A stretch of DNA of 64,000 nucleotides from NCBI GenBank assembly GCA_947034885.2, contig OX344750.2, positions 20,020,053 through 20,084,052 on the forward strand, in the 5' to 3' direction. Source of the DNA: Thuidium tamariscinum. Its lineage: Eukaryota > Streptophyta > Bryopsida > Hypnales > Thuidiaceae. The stretch's first letter is position 1. The number at the start of each line of letters is the position of its first letter. Shown here one piece after another: positions 42,212 through 55,791 of the stretch. Made by a program: the position numbers and the translations under genes. The notes beneath the pieces are model-generated. The model ran no database searches and was not told the origin of the DNA. It saw only the letters and a list, made by a program, of their open reading frames with translations.

Positions 42212-45200
42212 ATGTATCAACCATATGATCCATTTTCGTACCAGGCCTACAATGATCCCAAGCCAGATCATTATGCCTCGGCAGCCGTGTCATCGGGGAT
42301 GCCCCAGCCGTCTCGACCCGCTGCGTTCCAACGTCCAGATGCGGCCCCGGGTCACCAAGCCTATGTAGCTCCACCCAGCTATCCTCCTGCCAAGCCTTCT
42401 TCTTACGAGGATCAGTATGCTCCACACCACTCTCTCAAGCAGTCGACTCAATACCCTCCTGCAGCTCCCAGTTACCCACCCACCACTTATCCTCCCAAGC
42501 AGGAAAAACGCAAGAAGGAAGAAGAAACTTCTTCATACCAGGCTGTGCCCAAGCGAGATAGCGGCGGGTAAGTTTTATCTTACAGGTTTCTACTTTGTGA
42601 GGGTTTTTTACGCAAATTGTGAGGCGTAGATTAGTTGCTGCTGCTATGATGGTCCTGGAACCCTAAATTGGTCTCCAGAGAATGTCATCGCTCATCTTGC
42701 AGTGTTTGTTGACAGTGGTGAAGAGGGTAAGCGTATGATCAAGCAACTGAAGGAGGCAAATGAGAAACTCTCGGTGCAACTGTCAGCCTCAAAGGATTCG
42801 ACTGACAAGATAGTTCGTGAGAAAGATACCTTGATTGAGAAGCTGCGTAGAGATGCTGATGCTGCCAGGAGCCAAGCTTCAGTGGGCCAGAAGGAAGCAC
42901 TTGCAGCGGTTGAGCGAGAGTGGCTGCAGAGGTTGTCCTCCAAGGACCAAGCGAATCTACAGCTGCTTGCCAGTGTTCGGAGAGAAGCAGAAGCCAATGT
43001 GCAGAGGCTGTCCGTGAAAGAGCAAGGGACGCAACAACTGCTTGCCCAAGTTCGGAGAGACGCTGAAGCCAGTGCACAAGGATGGTCCCTCAAGGAGCAA
43101 GAGTATCAACAGCTGCTTGCCCAAGTTCGGAGAGATGCGGAAGCCAGTGCACAGAAGTTATTATTGAAGGAGCAAGAGAGTCAGCAGCTGCTTGCCGAAG
43201 TTCGGAGAGATGCGGAAGCCAGAGCACAGAAGTTATTATTGAAGGAGCAAGAGAGTCAGCAGCTGCTTGCCGAAGCTCGGAGAGAAGCGGAGGCCAGTGC
43301 GCAGAGGATGTCTTCGACAGACCTAGAGACACAGCAACTCCTTGTCCAACTTCGGATAGATGTGGAGGCCAGTGCAAATAGGTTGTCCTTGAAGGAGCAA
43401 GAGAACCGAGACCTTCTGGACCAAACGGAGAAAGATGCTGCCACCATTGCACAGCTCAAACGGGAATGGGCAGCAAGGCTGTCCAAAGCAGAACAGGATT
43501 ATTCTCTGCTGAATGTCACGTTTACCAAGCTGCAATCCGAAACTGAGACTGGGCGTGCATCCTTGTTGGAAGTCAAAGCTAGTCAGGAGGAAAGGACCAT
43601 GAAATTGCGGGAAGAAGCAAAACAGCACGAGGCAGAAATCGTGAAATTGAAGGACGAGGCCGAGAACCAGGAGGCCGAGTTAGTGAAATTGAGGGAAAAG
43701 ACCAATAAGCTGTTAGATGACATCGAGCATGCGGTTGAGGAGAAAAATGATGCCCTCCTGTCTGTCAAGAAAATGGAAGAAAAAAAGCTTGAACTTGAAG
43801 AACGAGTGAGGCAGTTGAAGGGTGATTCCGCTGAGTTCATGGTGAGTGTGTTGTTCTCTTTCTAAGCCTTTACTTCTGAAAGTGCATTGTCGTTCATCAT
43901 AAAAATATCCAAGTTTTTCTGTTAGCAGAGAGGACAGTAGTCCTCGACAGTTATCCCTTGAGTTGAGAATGGTTTGAATCTAGATTTTGATGCATACATG
44001 TCCAGGTTTGAGCTCCTTAGGAGCAGTCGGTTTGTGGAATGTGGTCATCTCAGGTCATATAATATTCCTGTACGCTTGTAGTAACTGTGAATTTCAGAGG
44101 TTCTATCCTTTGATGGTTTCCTAGCTTCTTATGAACAGTGTTCGATACTTGGCCTATTTCGTAACGGGGAAAATTTCTTTTGGGGTCAGGCCGATATTAA
44201 CGCCATGAATTTGGAAAAGAAGAAACTGTTGAGAAATATCGCTGCTGTGGAGAAGGAGCTTGACGAAAGCCGTAATTTGTGTGAGAAAAGAAGGTAAGCT
44301 TTCTTTTAAATTATATTTTTCATCTATTTACAGAATAAAATGGCGCATGAGTGGTGAAGTTGATGAATGAAATCCGGGTGTAATTTCTGTAACTGAGAGC
44401 AAATGTTGACAATCGTTTTCTCCTCTTCTCTGACGACGTCGTTAGGCACAAATTCAAGGATCTACGAGTGCTTGCCGTTTCTATTACGTAATGTTGTTAA
44501 TATCTCATTTGTGTCCCTTTTGTTCCATCGCATCAGTTTCTTTGTTTGATTTCTGATGCTGCCTTTGTTTTTCCGTGCAATTTTCTTGTAGGCTGCGGAT
44601 TGAAGAACTCGACAATGAACAGCTGCCCACACTCAACTCTCAAATCGAGCTCATGTCGATGTTGGATGAAAGAGCGAAGGGCAAGGTTACAGAGTTGGAG
44701 GAGCGGCTTGCGAAAGTATCCAAAATGTTGGACGACTCCAGGCACGCTCGCGACACTTTGGAACTCCAGCTCGACGAGGCTGAGAAGAGGGAATTGGAGC
44801 ACACCCGTCGAATGGCTGGAGAGAGCCGAGCATTGGCAGAGGATCTGGAGCGTCACCAGAGAGACCATGCCAAGAATTTTACAACGTTTGAGTCCGAGAA
44901 AAGCGCCTTGATGCAGAACGTGGAAAAGCTGGAACGCGCGAAGAAGGAGGCTCTGGATCGCATATCTGTACTTGAGAAATCCCTCAAGGATGTCACTGAA
45001 CAGAAGGAGGAAGCTGAGTACGAATTGGGAATCCGTGAAGACGCTCTTGAGGGGGAAATCAAGGACGGTGATGAAGCCAGAGCCGAATTCAAGTATGTCT
45101 TCTTTCTCCAAATTTTCGTTCCAGTTCTTGCTCTTGCCTCTGATTAATGGTTTTCTTGTTTATTGCCTCTGCCACAAGGGGAGAGGCCATGAAATGCTTC

Positions 45201-46730
45201 AACCATGTTTTGGTGCATGCCCAATGAAAATGAGGCATGTGTTAGAAGCAATGGAAGAATCTTGGGTTCATCACTCCAAAGAATGAATCTCTTATGTCTA
45301 GTACTGTACAGTTACGGCATGCGGTTACAGGATTAGTAGCATTCTAAGATTGTTGAATCGAGCTTTTCACATTTCCAATCAATGAGGATGATATTTAGAA
45401 GGAAAGAGACATTTGAAACTCAGACATTTCTATTTGGGGTCGAGACACCCACAATCAGCCGCTGGTTTTTTTCCCCAGAACAAGCGTGCATATCACCATG
45501 TGTAACGTTTTCCTTGGACTGTGCAGGTTAAAAATTAAGGAGCTGGAAGAGCAAATTTCTACATTGGCGTCAGCGAAAACTACCATTGAAGCCCAGGTTG
45601 CAGCGTCGGAAGCAAAGCAGATCGAATCCGAAGCCACAATTAAGGCCTTAAATGAGAAGTACAAGATAGACACGCACTCACTCAGATCGAATATTGAGAA
45701 GCTAGAAGAGCAGCTGTCAACATTGACGCAAGCCCAGGTTGCAGGAGCCGCATCAGAAGGTATACTGAAGACTTTGAATGAGGAGATCGAGAAATACAAG
45801 ATGGACACTCAGACACTGAGGTCGAGTGTTAAGACTCTTGAAGTCCAGGTTGCCGAGTCGGAGTCAAAGAAGACTGAAATAGAGCTCCTGATGCAAGCCA
45901 TGGTGAAGGCCTCGAACGACGAGATGGAGGACTACAAACTGGACGCTGAGACACTCCGTTCAGATCTCGGCAAGCTGGAGGCGCAAGTTTCAGAATTATC
46001 AGCTGCCAAAAGTTCTCTTGAAGCCCAAGTTGCAGAGTCCGAGGCGAAGAGGATCGACGCCGAACGTATGCTGCATTCCACGGAAGAGATGTTGAATGCA
46101 GTGAAGGAGGACGTGAAAAAGCACGAGATGAATACCGAAACTGCCGCCAAAGGGGGCCTGGAGTTGAGTGAAGTGAAGACGACGTTGGAGAGGAAGTTGG
46201 CGGATCTTGAGCGGAGAAACGGCGAATTGTCAGAGCAGATATCGGAGCTTGAAGAGCAAGTGAAGGCTTTGGAAGAGGAGAAGGCTGAATTTTCCAACAA
46301 ACTTGAGAGCATGGACAGTATCATCGTCCAGCATGAGGAGACTCTGAAACGGAATGAGGTTGAGCTTATAAACAAAAGGAGAATTGAACGGGAGGCGAAG
46401 GTACTGCGCCTGGAACTGAACAAGGACAAGGAGGGTTTAGAAGCCCTGGAAGCTGAGATTAGTAACCTCACAAGCAAGTTAGAGGACGCTATTGATCAGG
46501 CGAAGCAGCTGGAAGACGAACGCGCCGATTTGGAGGCCCAAAATGCGGCCCTTTTGGAAGACAAGAAGGCTGCAGGTGTGAAGGCTAGCGCCTTGGGCTT
46601 GGAGCTGTGTGAGAAGGAGGATGAATTGAAGACGTTAAACGAAAGTTTTGTTGATATTAATAATAAGTATTTGGATATTGCGACTGAAAGAGAAGAACTG
46701 ACACAGACCATCAGAGCTTTGCGGAAGTGA
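42212..46730 (+). CDS. Large coiled-coil protein of unknown function, 5 exons
   Basis: Exons 42212-42567, 42716-43841, 44190-44293, 44592-45092, 45527-46730 join in phase to 1096 residues. Residues 1-115 are disordered and rich in Pro, Tyr, Ser and Gln (MYQPYDPFSYQAY, PSYPPAKPSS), followed by a basic KQEKRKKEEE patch. From about residue 125 to the end it is almost wholly heptad-type coiled coil, rich in Glu, Lys, Leu and Ala. Exon 2 holds seven 25-residue repeats. Exon 5 holds three longer repeats (EKYKIDTHSLRS, EKYKMDTQTLRS, EDYKLDAETLRS). There is no motor, kinase, membrane segment or nuclear signal that I recognise. Similarity to myosin tails or filament-like proteins is probably compositional only. 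The exon 2 acceptor (GACAG|TGGTGAAG at 42716) was chosen over the CAG at 42701 because only it keeps frame. A role as a cytoskeletal or scaffold protein would be a guess. Confidence 0.85.
42933..43457 (+). repeat. Seven tandem 75-bp units encoding 25-residue coiled-coil repeats
   Basis: Unit starts fall every 75 bp (42933, 43008, 43083 and so on). The consensus unit is LSLKEQESQQLLAEVRRDAEASAQ(K/R). Units 4 and 5 are nearly identical at the DNA level (shared AGAAGTTATTATTGAAGGAG), which indicates recent duplication. Period 25 is not a multiple of 7, so the heptad phase must shift between units. Confidence 0.9.
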
Positions 46731-47400
46731 CGACCAGAAATCTCCCGAAAAGTAGAGCGTGTTTTCCTCAACCATCGGGACTGCCCAGGGCTTGCTTGCA
46801 TTCCAGAGAGAGGTACCGTATATCTCATTCAAGCCGGTACACGAACTTGAATGAGAGCCATTTCATCTTGAACGAGAACCATTTCGTCACTCAAACTAGT
46901 ATTAGTCCCTCTCTGGATAGGAGAGACTTGAGGAACCGATGGTGAGGGTGAGATTCTTTGCTCGTGTTTTTAGATGGAGGGTTGGAAATTGGTTAAGCTG
47001 CCGCGTACTACGTTGAGATTGTGTTTTCTCATTGTAGAATAAGGGTTGTAAATGACCAACATATCATGTCTTGTTCATTGTGTTCGACATTGTTCAGAAT
47101 TTTTTATTAAGAAGCTATTAGATAATGAGATGTGCAGGCATTCAAGTGCTACACCTCTGATTCTTGTGAAGATTGTTCACTGAATAGATGAGTGTCGATA
47201 GGAAGGACCCAAGTTTGTAACAGACTTTAGCTGTGTTGAGGATATCATCCAAGAATGATCTCCCCTTTTAGCCTCTGAGATTGGCGTTTGCATATCTTCC
47301 TTCTTTCGACTGGTGATCACTCTTTACCGGGAGCTTTCAGGCCTGTTTGATTCAGTAGCACGGAGTTCCCTTTCCGTATGGGTTGTATGGGTTGTTTGGA
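46731..47400 (+). other. Presumed 3' UTR and downstream flank of the coiled-coil gene
   Basis: Gene-like composition up to about 47400, then AT-rich. A perfect hairpin (TCTCATTCAAG at 46823-46833, CTTGAATGAGA at 46846-46856) lies about 95 nt after the stop, followed by a short direct repeat (GAGAGCCATTTC and GAGAACCATTTC). The poly(A) site was not identified. Confidence 0.5.
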
Positions 47401-50400
47401 GATACAATGAATTGGTACATAGTATAAATTGCTTTAGAATGGGTACTTAATAATACTTCAACCCTCTAATTCTGCAAGAGTGGCATATTTTCAAGAAGCA
47501 GTATTTTCTACCGACTTAATTTTAGAAATACTAAGAAATTAAAATGTCCATTTCCAAATTTATAGTGAGTATCAAATGCATTGAATCATTATTATGAATT
47601 TGTGCTTGAAAACAAATTAGCACACTAGGGATAGTAGAAAATAGTATGGGTTTTCTTGTAATCACCTATTTGCACTAGAATCTTAGTGGCTTTAGAATAG
47701 TGTTATATTAGTGATGGAGTGATTTTTTCAATTATAGCTTCATCTAATGGCACAAATAGAAAGTTTGAGATTTTAGGTTGTCATGGAAATGGAATTATAC
47801 TACCCAACTATGCATAGTAGTCAAATGCTTGTCATTCAAATTGTAAAAATACTTAGTTTATAGAAAAAATGGAAGAAATTATATCAATTTTTTATATTTA
47901 ATTTTTTTTTAAAAGAGTACTTTCTCTATAGTGACAAAAGTGACAACCCTATTTTGTATTTAATAACCAAAAACACATACAACATATAACCCATACAGCT
48001 CTATATTGTCTTTTATATATTTCATACTATTTTTTCTTTTGGAAATATAGAAGAGAAGTTATATGGGAAGTATAAGTTTAAAATATAATTTGTCAATAAT
48101 TGTTGAGAGAATCTTATATATTGTACTAGTAATAGATATTAGGATCAATAGAAAATATTTGTATATAGATGCCAATCTTTTAGAGAAGACTATTAATCAA
48201 GAAAACAAAGTAATTCCATTTTAAACATGTAGAAAACCTTATATTTCTATAACTAATAATTATTTTTCATTGATGTGCCAATCATATTGTCTACGTCCAA
48301 CATTATAAATCTCTATACTTTTGCTCAATGACCCTCATTCAGACTTGCACCTTAGTTACACTTAATAGTGACTTATAATGTAGATATTTGTTTTGAGAAG
48401 AATGTCACAAAAATTTATCACCATAGTAATGTCATAATGTCATAATTAGTGAAAAAAATAAGATTCTTTCATATTTACTAGAGTTAAAATTAGTCATTGA
48501 GTAGTCTCCAAAAGTAAAAAATGAACCATTAATAAATAGAATAATACCAAGGTTATATTTATTGAAATATAAAAAATATGTTTTAACCTCTAAAAGACCA
48601 AACCCTCTTTTTTGGCAAGATATCCTAACATTTTCTATTTCTATTGTAAAGTATGTACTTTGAAAAAAAATGGGGAATAGGGGATATATTTAAATGTATG
48701 ATTTTGCACTAAATTGCATGGAGAAAATTCCAAAAGCTTAACCATGTATATTGCAAGATATTCATATTTAAAGTGAAGAGAACATTATTTTTTCTTGTAC
48801 CTTGATTGAATAGATATACGACTTTTGATCTTCTTAGCTTAATTTTTTTGCACTGTATATTTTGAGTTAATTTAATAATAGAGTTGATACTCCAAAAAAA
48901 CACTTTGATTTTCATTCTTTAAAAAAAATTCAATAGAAGTAGGTATGAGAGAAGGAAACAATAGATTCTTAAATAAATTCCTATCATTTTATTTTAAATT
49001 TTGTGTTTTATATAGCTACCCAAGCTTGATTAATTTGAATATAATATGGTATAATTTTTCTCCCTTGCACTAATTATAGTAAGAAATAAATTTCCTAGAA
49101 AGATAATCTATTTTTCTACTTTCTACTTTTCTATTTTTTTTTAAATTAGAAAAACACAAAATAATTAGAAAAAAATTTAGATCATAATAACTTGCCTCCA
49201 TGCCTTCCCAAGGGAACACTTGGAACTTTAGGGCTTAAAATTATTGCAACCTATTGTTATTTTTGAAATGAGGGTTTCTATTTTAAATTAGGAATTTAGA
49301 TGGTCAACATTGTGTCATTTCTTTACCCTAGAGCGTGCTGGCATCAAGTTTCTAGATGATGAACAAATTCAAAATTATTTTTTTGTTTCATTACTGTTTA
49401 GATGGAAGTCATTCTAATTTTTTTGCAATTATTTATGAAGTTTTTGTTCTATCCAAGGGTTGGATTTGGTATTACTAGAATACATAATTTTCTAAAATTA
49501 CAAATGTGGAAGTACATCAAGTGGTTGACTTGAATTGAGTGTAGTTCAAAACAAAATTTGCAAAAATGAAGTTATAGAATCAAAGAACAAAAAAATGTCA
49601 AAAAATCATTGTATGAAAAGAACCTCATTTCAAACCCTCTTTAGGTTTTGTTTTTTCATTTCTTATGAAGTACCAAAGTAGCAATATTTCATTTTATTGT
49701 AGAGCTCTAAATCTCAACATTCATCCTTATATTGGATAGAAAATATCATATTAGTACATAATACATATCTATCATTCTATTTTCATGCATTATTTGGTGA
49801 TTTCATCCACTATTTTTTAAAAATTTGAAGTTTATTGGCAATTTCATCCAAAATTTTAGTGTTTTTTTCCTATAGGCTTGGTACTTAGGCAAAAAAATTG
49901 GTGCAATTTTGCACCAAATCACTAGAAAAAAACCCTAATCGACTCCAACAAGTTTTACTTGAAAAATGACAATATTTTGCTTGCAATTTACATTAGAAGG
50001 AATTTCAAATTTTTCCTTTCAAAATTTATAGAAAAATATATGTGAAAGCATAAGGGAATCTAACTATACGGATGGAATCTAAAACTCAAAATTTACAACT
50101 TTAGTTTGTATCACAATCCCAAAATATTCTTCCAAATAGTACTTTATAATGATTTTTTCCAAATTGTCAATTCTGGATATGATTCCAAACGCTCTAGGAT
50201 TAACTCCCAATTTTCTAAATGAAAGAAAAGAACATCTTAACCCTTCAAGATTTTTAAAACCTAATTTTTCATATTCTAGAAATTATATAATCTATAGTGG
50301 GGTACAATTCATGTACAAATTTTTTTGCATTCCTAAGGAAAGAATTTCCACTAAGTACTACCAACTTTGACTACCTTCCTAAGGTTTGAAAAATACTTTC

Positions 50401-51579
50401 CTTTCCATCAAATTTTTGTCATGAAAACATCTCTATGTTGATAATATGTGTGACAAATCTCAAGTTCAAAAGACTCACTTAAAAAAAGATATTTGAAATC
50501 TACCAACATATATAGTTGTGAAAAACAATCTCACAACTACCAACTTTGTCAGCCTCCCAAAGTCTAAAAAATATATATATTTACCATGAAATTTTATAGT
50601 AAAAGAAAAAAAATTTAGCCCTTAGGAGGATGTCCAAGTTGGTAGCAGTGGAATTTCTTTCCTTGAGAATGCAAAAATTCATAAATGAATTGTACCCCAC
50701 TATACAATATTCCATAGATCTTTAATTCTTTAACATCTATGCTAGTTTACAAAACTTGAAAAAAAGTCAAAGTCACAAAATTGGTCCTTTTGCAAGAAAT
50801 GAATGAAAGTTGCATTTAGAAATCCACGTGAACATATGAATAGAAAACCTCCTTTTTGTATTTGAAGAAAATATGAAGAAGCTCCATTATTATGGTTGGA
50901 AGATTGAAATACAAATTTACACATGAATGTGTTAGATTACGATGGAAACACCCAAAATTGTTCAAATAAAGAATTCAGCAGAGTTAAAGGCAACTTTTTC
51001 TAAAAATAATATTTTTCTAGTATTGGCAAGTGAAAATCATGAATATTAAATAAAAATAGATTTCTCAAATGTTGTATGTAATTTTTATGAATTTCCAAAG
51101 TTTTGGCTCCCTAAACCACTAGAACTATTCAATAGATGCCCTTGAATCTGAACCTTGCTAAAATCAATAGTAAGCCAATCTCATTATGATATATGTCCTT
51201 AATATGTGTCATCAAATTAGAGTGAAGCATTTGGCAAACACATTAACTACTGTTTAGAGATGGTTTTGGATGAGTCTAAGGTTCATTGCAAGGTACAAGG
51301 ACATTTTTGGATATTTCTCCCTTATCATTGTTGATTTCAAAACACATCTATATCATCGTCCATTATGGACTTACTTATTCATATTTCACAGGATTCATAG
51401 GGTTCAAACATTAGAGAAAATATGGAGGTTTTGAAGGGTCATTTGATTCTTGACCACCTCAAACAACCTTGAATTAATGTTTTTTGAAAACATAAATATT
51501 AAAAAAATATAATCAAGATTACACAAGGTGTTACATTAAAATTCGAAATGTTCTTTTGTTCAAATTTATTGACATTTGA
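47401..51579. other. AT-rich intergenic DNA, no gene seen
   Basis: About 70% AT or more, with only short random open frames. Apart from the inverted repeat at 50291-50706 I see no structure I can name. Confidence 0.65.
50291..50706. repeat. Inverted repeat with about 130-bp arms
   Basis: The left arm 50291-50436 and the reverse complement of about 50585-50706 share TATAGTGGGGTACAATTCAT, TTTTTGCATTC, AAGGAAAGAA, TTCCACT and TACCAACTT in order. A third, direct partial copy (CTACCAACTTTGTCAGCCTCC) sits in the spacer near 50537. Confidence 0.75.
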
Positions 51580-51583
51580 TTAA

Positions 51584-53386
51584 TCCCTAAATGGCCAAGG
51601 CCTTTTTTGAGCTTCTAGGAATTTGTTCTAAATTGAACAAAAAGTCAACTTTATAATGAACTTGATCAATTTTTCTGAAATGTAAGTGTACAAATTCAAA
51701 TTAGATATGTTAGAGATCATTTAGGAAAAGAACCCAATGAGTGTATTCCCCGTTTCTTTGATATCAACATAGGAACTAATGAAGGGTAATTTTAATTGCC
51801 TTGAACCTAAATTTTATACAATTATTCAAAGTAAATTAGCATCCATATAATGAGATTTTAGACTTTATAAATAATGAAGGGTATACAAAAATACTAAAGT
51901 TTATCAAAAAAAAATTCTAAAGTAGTCCCACGAAAATTCCCTTCCAAAACTTGAATTTTTCATAGTACACTTAGTATAGTATAAATCAATGAGTTGTACA
52001 CTGAATTTACAGAGGTGTAAGAATCTGTGGTTTACTAAGGGTCAACTAGAATCCCATATACTTGCTATACAAGAAAATTTAAATCTGGATGAATGAATGA
52101 TATTTTGGCCAAGCACTTCCGTCACTTTAGTTAGTGATTGAGTGGTGGGATGAATGGGCGATTGGGCATTCAATGAAGTTTTTTGGACATTAGGGTTTTT
52201 GTTTACGGTGGCAAAGTTTTTTCAAATTTGCTTGAGAGATTTCAAATTCTTTTTATAGTGATTCATGTGTACTTCCATCATTGATGTTGTGCTATTTTAA
52301 TATGCAAGTTCAAGCATCATTTTGGCTTTAGTTTGGAGTTCTTTAGTGTCTCATTGCATTTGAAATTGGAACTTTTGGACATGGTATACTCTTCATTTTT
52401 TGAAACTTCTTGTAAATGGTGTATGTTATGTGTTTGTTAAACATATACCACAATTTTGTGCATTGCCTTGAGCCATGTAGACCTGAACTTGCATTGTAGT
52501 GTGTGCATTGTTTTCTCATGGTACTAGTTCTTGCTTCATTGCTTCATTGGTTCAAACTTTGGTATTAGCTTTTGCAATTGTTTTGATTTTGTATTATTGT
52601 GAATATAATTTGCAAATACATCATTTAGGGTTATACTATAACTATTTGTATGCCAATTGTTTGTATGACCCTCTACTATGTTGTATTTATAATGAACATA
52701 GGGTATAAAAAATTGGCACTCAAAATTTTTTTAACTAAAAGATAGGATATAAGAAATAAGCATCCTTTAAAATTTAGATAATTTAATCCCCAACAAAATC
52801 TCCCAAAAACACTTGCATAGCCCCTAAATAATAGGGGCTTGTTTGCACATGATCAATGAACTTTCCGTATAGTGCACCCCCTGGGGAAAAGAAAACACAA
52901 CAATATCACTTATAGATTGAAAGATTGTAATGTTTGATTATAAGGATGTTAAAATTGCAAAAGTGATGTGAAGTCTTTCAATCCTCTTTCGACAAGTCAA
53001 ATCTAAAATGTTGGTGACCAAAAAAATATGAAGTTGAAGGGTCTAACATGCACAACTCCAATCAATTTATGGCTTCTCAAAATCTACTTTACATTTTTTT
53101 AAATGAATTTCTATTAGGATTTTTTTCTAAGATTTAGTGTATTTGAGGCTCATTTCCAATAGCTGTCAACACTAAACAAAGTCAATATTGCAATAGGTAC
53201 CCTTGCACAAAATCTTGAATAAAAAAATCATAGTCAATCATTTTCAAGATTGGATTTTTGATGCTTAAAGTAGACTGAAAAAAATTCTGCAAAAATATAA
53301 ATTATTAAACATAGTGGCTTGATTAGGTTTTATTTAACTTCAAAGTTTTGCAAACACCAAATTTTAGTACCTCAGGCATTTAGGGA
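51584..53386. mobile_element. TTAA-type element candidate (1803 bp)
   Basis: Left end TCCCTAAATGGCCAAGG after TTAA (51580-51583). The right end in reverse complement is TCCCTAAATGCCTGAGG, followed by CTAA. The first ten bases of the ends are identical. The interior is AT-rich and non-coding. An unrelated pairing of two ends cannot be excluded. Confidence 0.5.
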
Positions 53387-53901
53387 CTAATATTTTACAT
53401 TTGAATAGCCCTATAGAGGTCCCAAGTTTTTTTTAATCAGGATGATCTTTCCAAACAATCATATGAGATGAAGTCATCTACAAGACCGCAAGCTACAAAG
53501 TCTTCATCAGCAAGTTCTCAATTGCTTTTTTAACCTTTTAAGATAATTTCAAGTTAATAGGAAAATTTGTTCATTTTTACTTTTTTATTTTTACTTTTTG
53601 CTAAGAATAAATTTAACAATGATAATATTTGACAAAATGAATTGAAAATTTTCACAATGATAGATACTAGTGAAAATTTTCATATAGTGAAAATATATGA
53701 TTAATATTTGAATGTAATTTAATAGGGTAAATTCATCTCAAAGATGTTGTTTGACCATTTGGCAATGAATTTAATCCTTAAGGGTTGAAGACCATACAAC
53801 CATTTTTCAACCATTTTCAACCATTTTTGCTTGCAAAAGCAACAATTAGGGGAATATTATGAGATTGGTGATTACACAAAAAAAATTAAAAAAAATTAAA
53901 A

Positions 53902-53906
<5 letters not shown>

Positions 53907-53976
<70 letters not shown>
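53907..53976. repeat. (TA)35 microsatellite
   Basis: 70 bases of uninterrupted TA dinucleotides, flanked by A-rich AAAAATTA repeats on the left and ACACAC on the right. Confidence 0.97.
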
Positions 53977-53982
<6 letters not shown>

Positions 53983-54252
53983 ATAGAGTTATCTACAAAC
54001 TCATTTATTTTCTATTGAATGATGTCAAATTATTCAAAAAAATTCAAATTTTATTTTAAAAGAAAAAATATGAATGAAAAATACACAATATTGTGTTAAT
54101 TAGATTGCAACATATAGATTTTACAATGGCATTATTTCTTTCAATTTGTGAATTTCTTCAAACATTTGAATGGACCAAGGTGCATTCACTTTTTGAATGC
54201 ATGGACCTATATGAATTAAAGGTTCAAGGGTTATGGTAAACTACGCCATTCC

Positions 54253-54300
54253 ATTCCAAACTCCCATTCCAAACTCCTATTCCAAACTCCTATTCCAAAC
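54253..54300. repeat. 13-bp tandem repeat, about 3.7 copies
   Basis: ATTCCAAACTCC(C/T) repeated head to tail. Confidence 0.9.
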
Positions 54301-54359
54301 ATTCAAGAAAAGTATTATTCAAGGTTGTTTGCATTGGAGGGATCAACAAGTTACTTTAA

Positions 54360-55573
54360 CCCCTAAAGGACCATGGCCATTTTTTAGCCAAAAACCACTC
54401 AAAACTGCCATTTTTGCTCCATTCATCCATGAAAACAAAAAAAAGTAAAATTTTAGAATCTAACCGTAGGATCTTGTACTTTACTTATCTAAGATCATGT
54501 GGTGAAAATTTCATGAAGTTTGACTGCATAGATTAGAAGATATGAGTATTCAAAGTTGGAAAACAAGGTTTTTTTAAACTTTAATATGCAACTTCATATG
54601 ACTTTGTCCTCCATTTGTGGAAGTATTTTGCACTACAGACCTTGAATTTAAATTTTTTTCTATTGAAGGATTGAGCTGAGACCTTAGGAAAAAAAATCCA
54701 AAAAGAAAGACTTTTTTTTCATTCTTTAAAAAATTGTCAAGTAGATGTAGGTCCAAGATTGAAAGAAAAACTAAATTGCAAATATCTCATAAATGGAATT
54801 GAAACACAATAATCCCAATGGTGCGATTGTTCTAGCAAACAAAATCAACCTTTTCCAACAATTTTTTTTGAAAAATTGTGAAAATTGCATTCACAAATGA
54901 ATCCTGTAAGTTATTTTTTCAAGAAGATGCTTAGATTGCCCGAAAAACAAGATTGTTCATAACTTTCACATTACTAATCCAAATGGAATGAATCAAAGCT
55001 TCACTTGTAGACAAAAATAAAATCTATAAGAAAAAAAAATTATTTTTTAATTTTGAAGTTTTTATAGATTTTTTTTTCTGCCCGGCGACATGAAAATTAT
55101 GCTTAAAATGGCATAACTTTTGTTCCCGGTCACCAATTGAAAAAAAATTTATATTTCCACGGAGCTAATCAGTTTTTCTATCTTATGTAAAAATTTCAAG
55201 AAAATTCATTAAAAATTGAAGTCACAAGCACCTGCCCGAAATCCCAAAGTCCCCCGTCTATACCTTGCTTACACATTGTCATCAATTCACTATGAATTAG
55301 CCTCAAATCGATGCAAATCAATTCTTTTTGGTAGTAGAAGTTAGTAGTTGGTATTGAAGTCATTATGGAGTAGATTGCACATAGGTTGGTAGAAGCCCTA
55401 CAATAGCTATTTTTTGGGACACTAACAAGTAGATCTACAAGCAAACATGGGATGCCTTGGGCAACACCCTTCTTTAAATTTTTTAAAAATCATATAAAGT
55501 TCAAATTTTTTTAATTTAAAAAAATAAACTCAATTGTACCATTGTTTTAGTATTGCTTCTCTACCTCTAAGGG
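54360..55573. mobile_element. TTAA-type element candidate (1214 bp), weaker ends
   Basis: Left end CCCCTAAAGGACC after TTAA (54356-54359). The right end in reverse complement is CCCTTAGAGGTAG, followed by TTAT. Eight of the first ten end positions match. AT-rich and non-coding. Confidence 0.4.
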
Positions 55574-55791
55574 TTATTCCCACATTTTCCCAGTAGCAGC
55601 ATCACAAAGCGTACTCCCTCAGGCGCGTAAGGTCCTCCATCAAGTTCCAACATTTTATTGTCTCCAACATCTTGCAGCCATTTGAAATCATGGACCCCGG
55701 GTCACTCACTCATCATGCAGTCCCCAAAGCCTGATTTCATCTGCGAATTGAAAAGCAACTGGACCTGGCTGGGGCATTTTGGAAGAAGAAA

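Larger units (their letters stand above)
53387..54359. other. AT-rich DNA with microsatellite and short tandem repeat
   Basis: Holds an (AT)35 microsatellite at 53907-53976 and a 13-bp tandem repeat at 54253-54300. A weaker TTAA-bounded candidate (53771 TTAA-TCCTTAAGGG to 54230 AAGGG-TTAT) may also be here. No gene. Confidence 0.5.

Noticed and set aside
42692..43486. Ser/Ala/Leu-rich frames antisense to the coiled-coil gene
   Set aside because: Mirror translation of the 75-bp repeat; the sense frame joins in phase over five exons.
53859..54059. Open frame of alternating Tyr-Ile
   Set aside because: It is the translation of the (TA)35 microsatellite and has no gene context.
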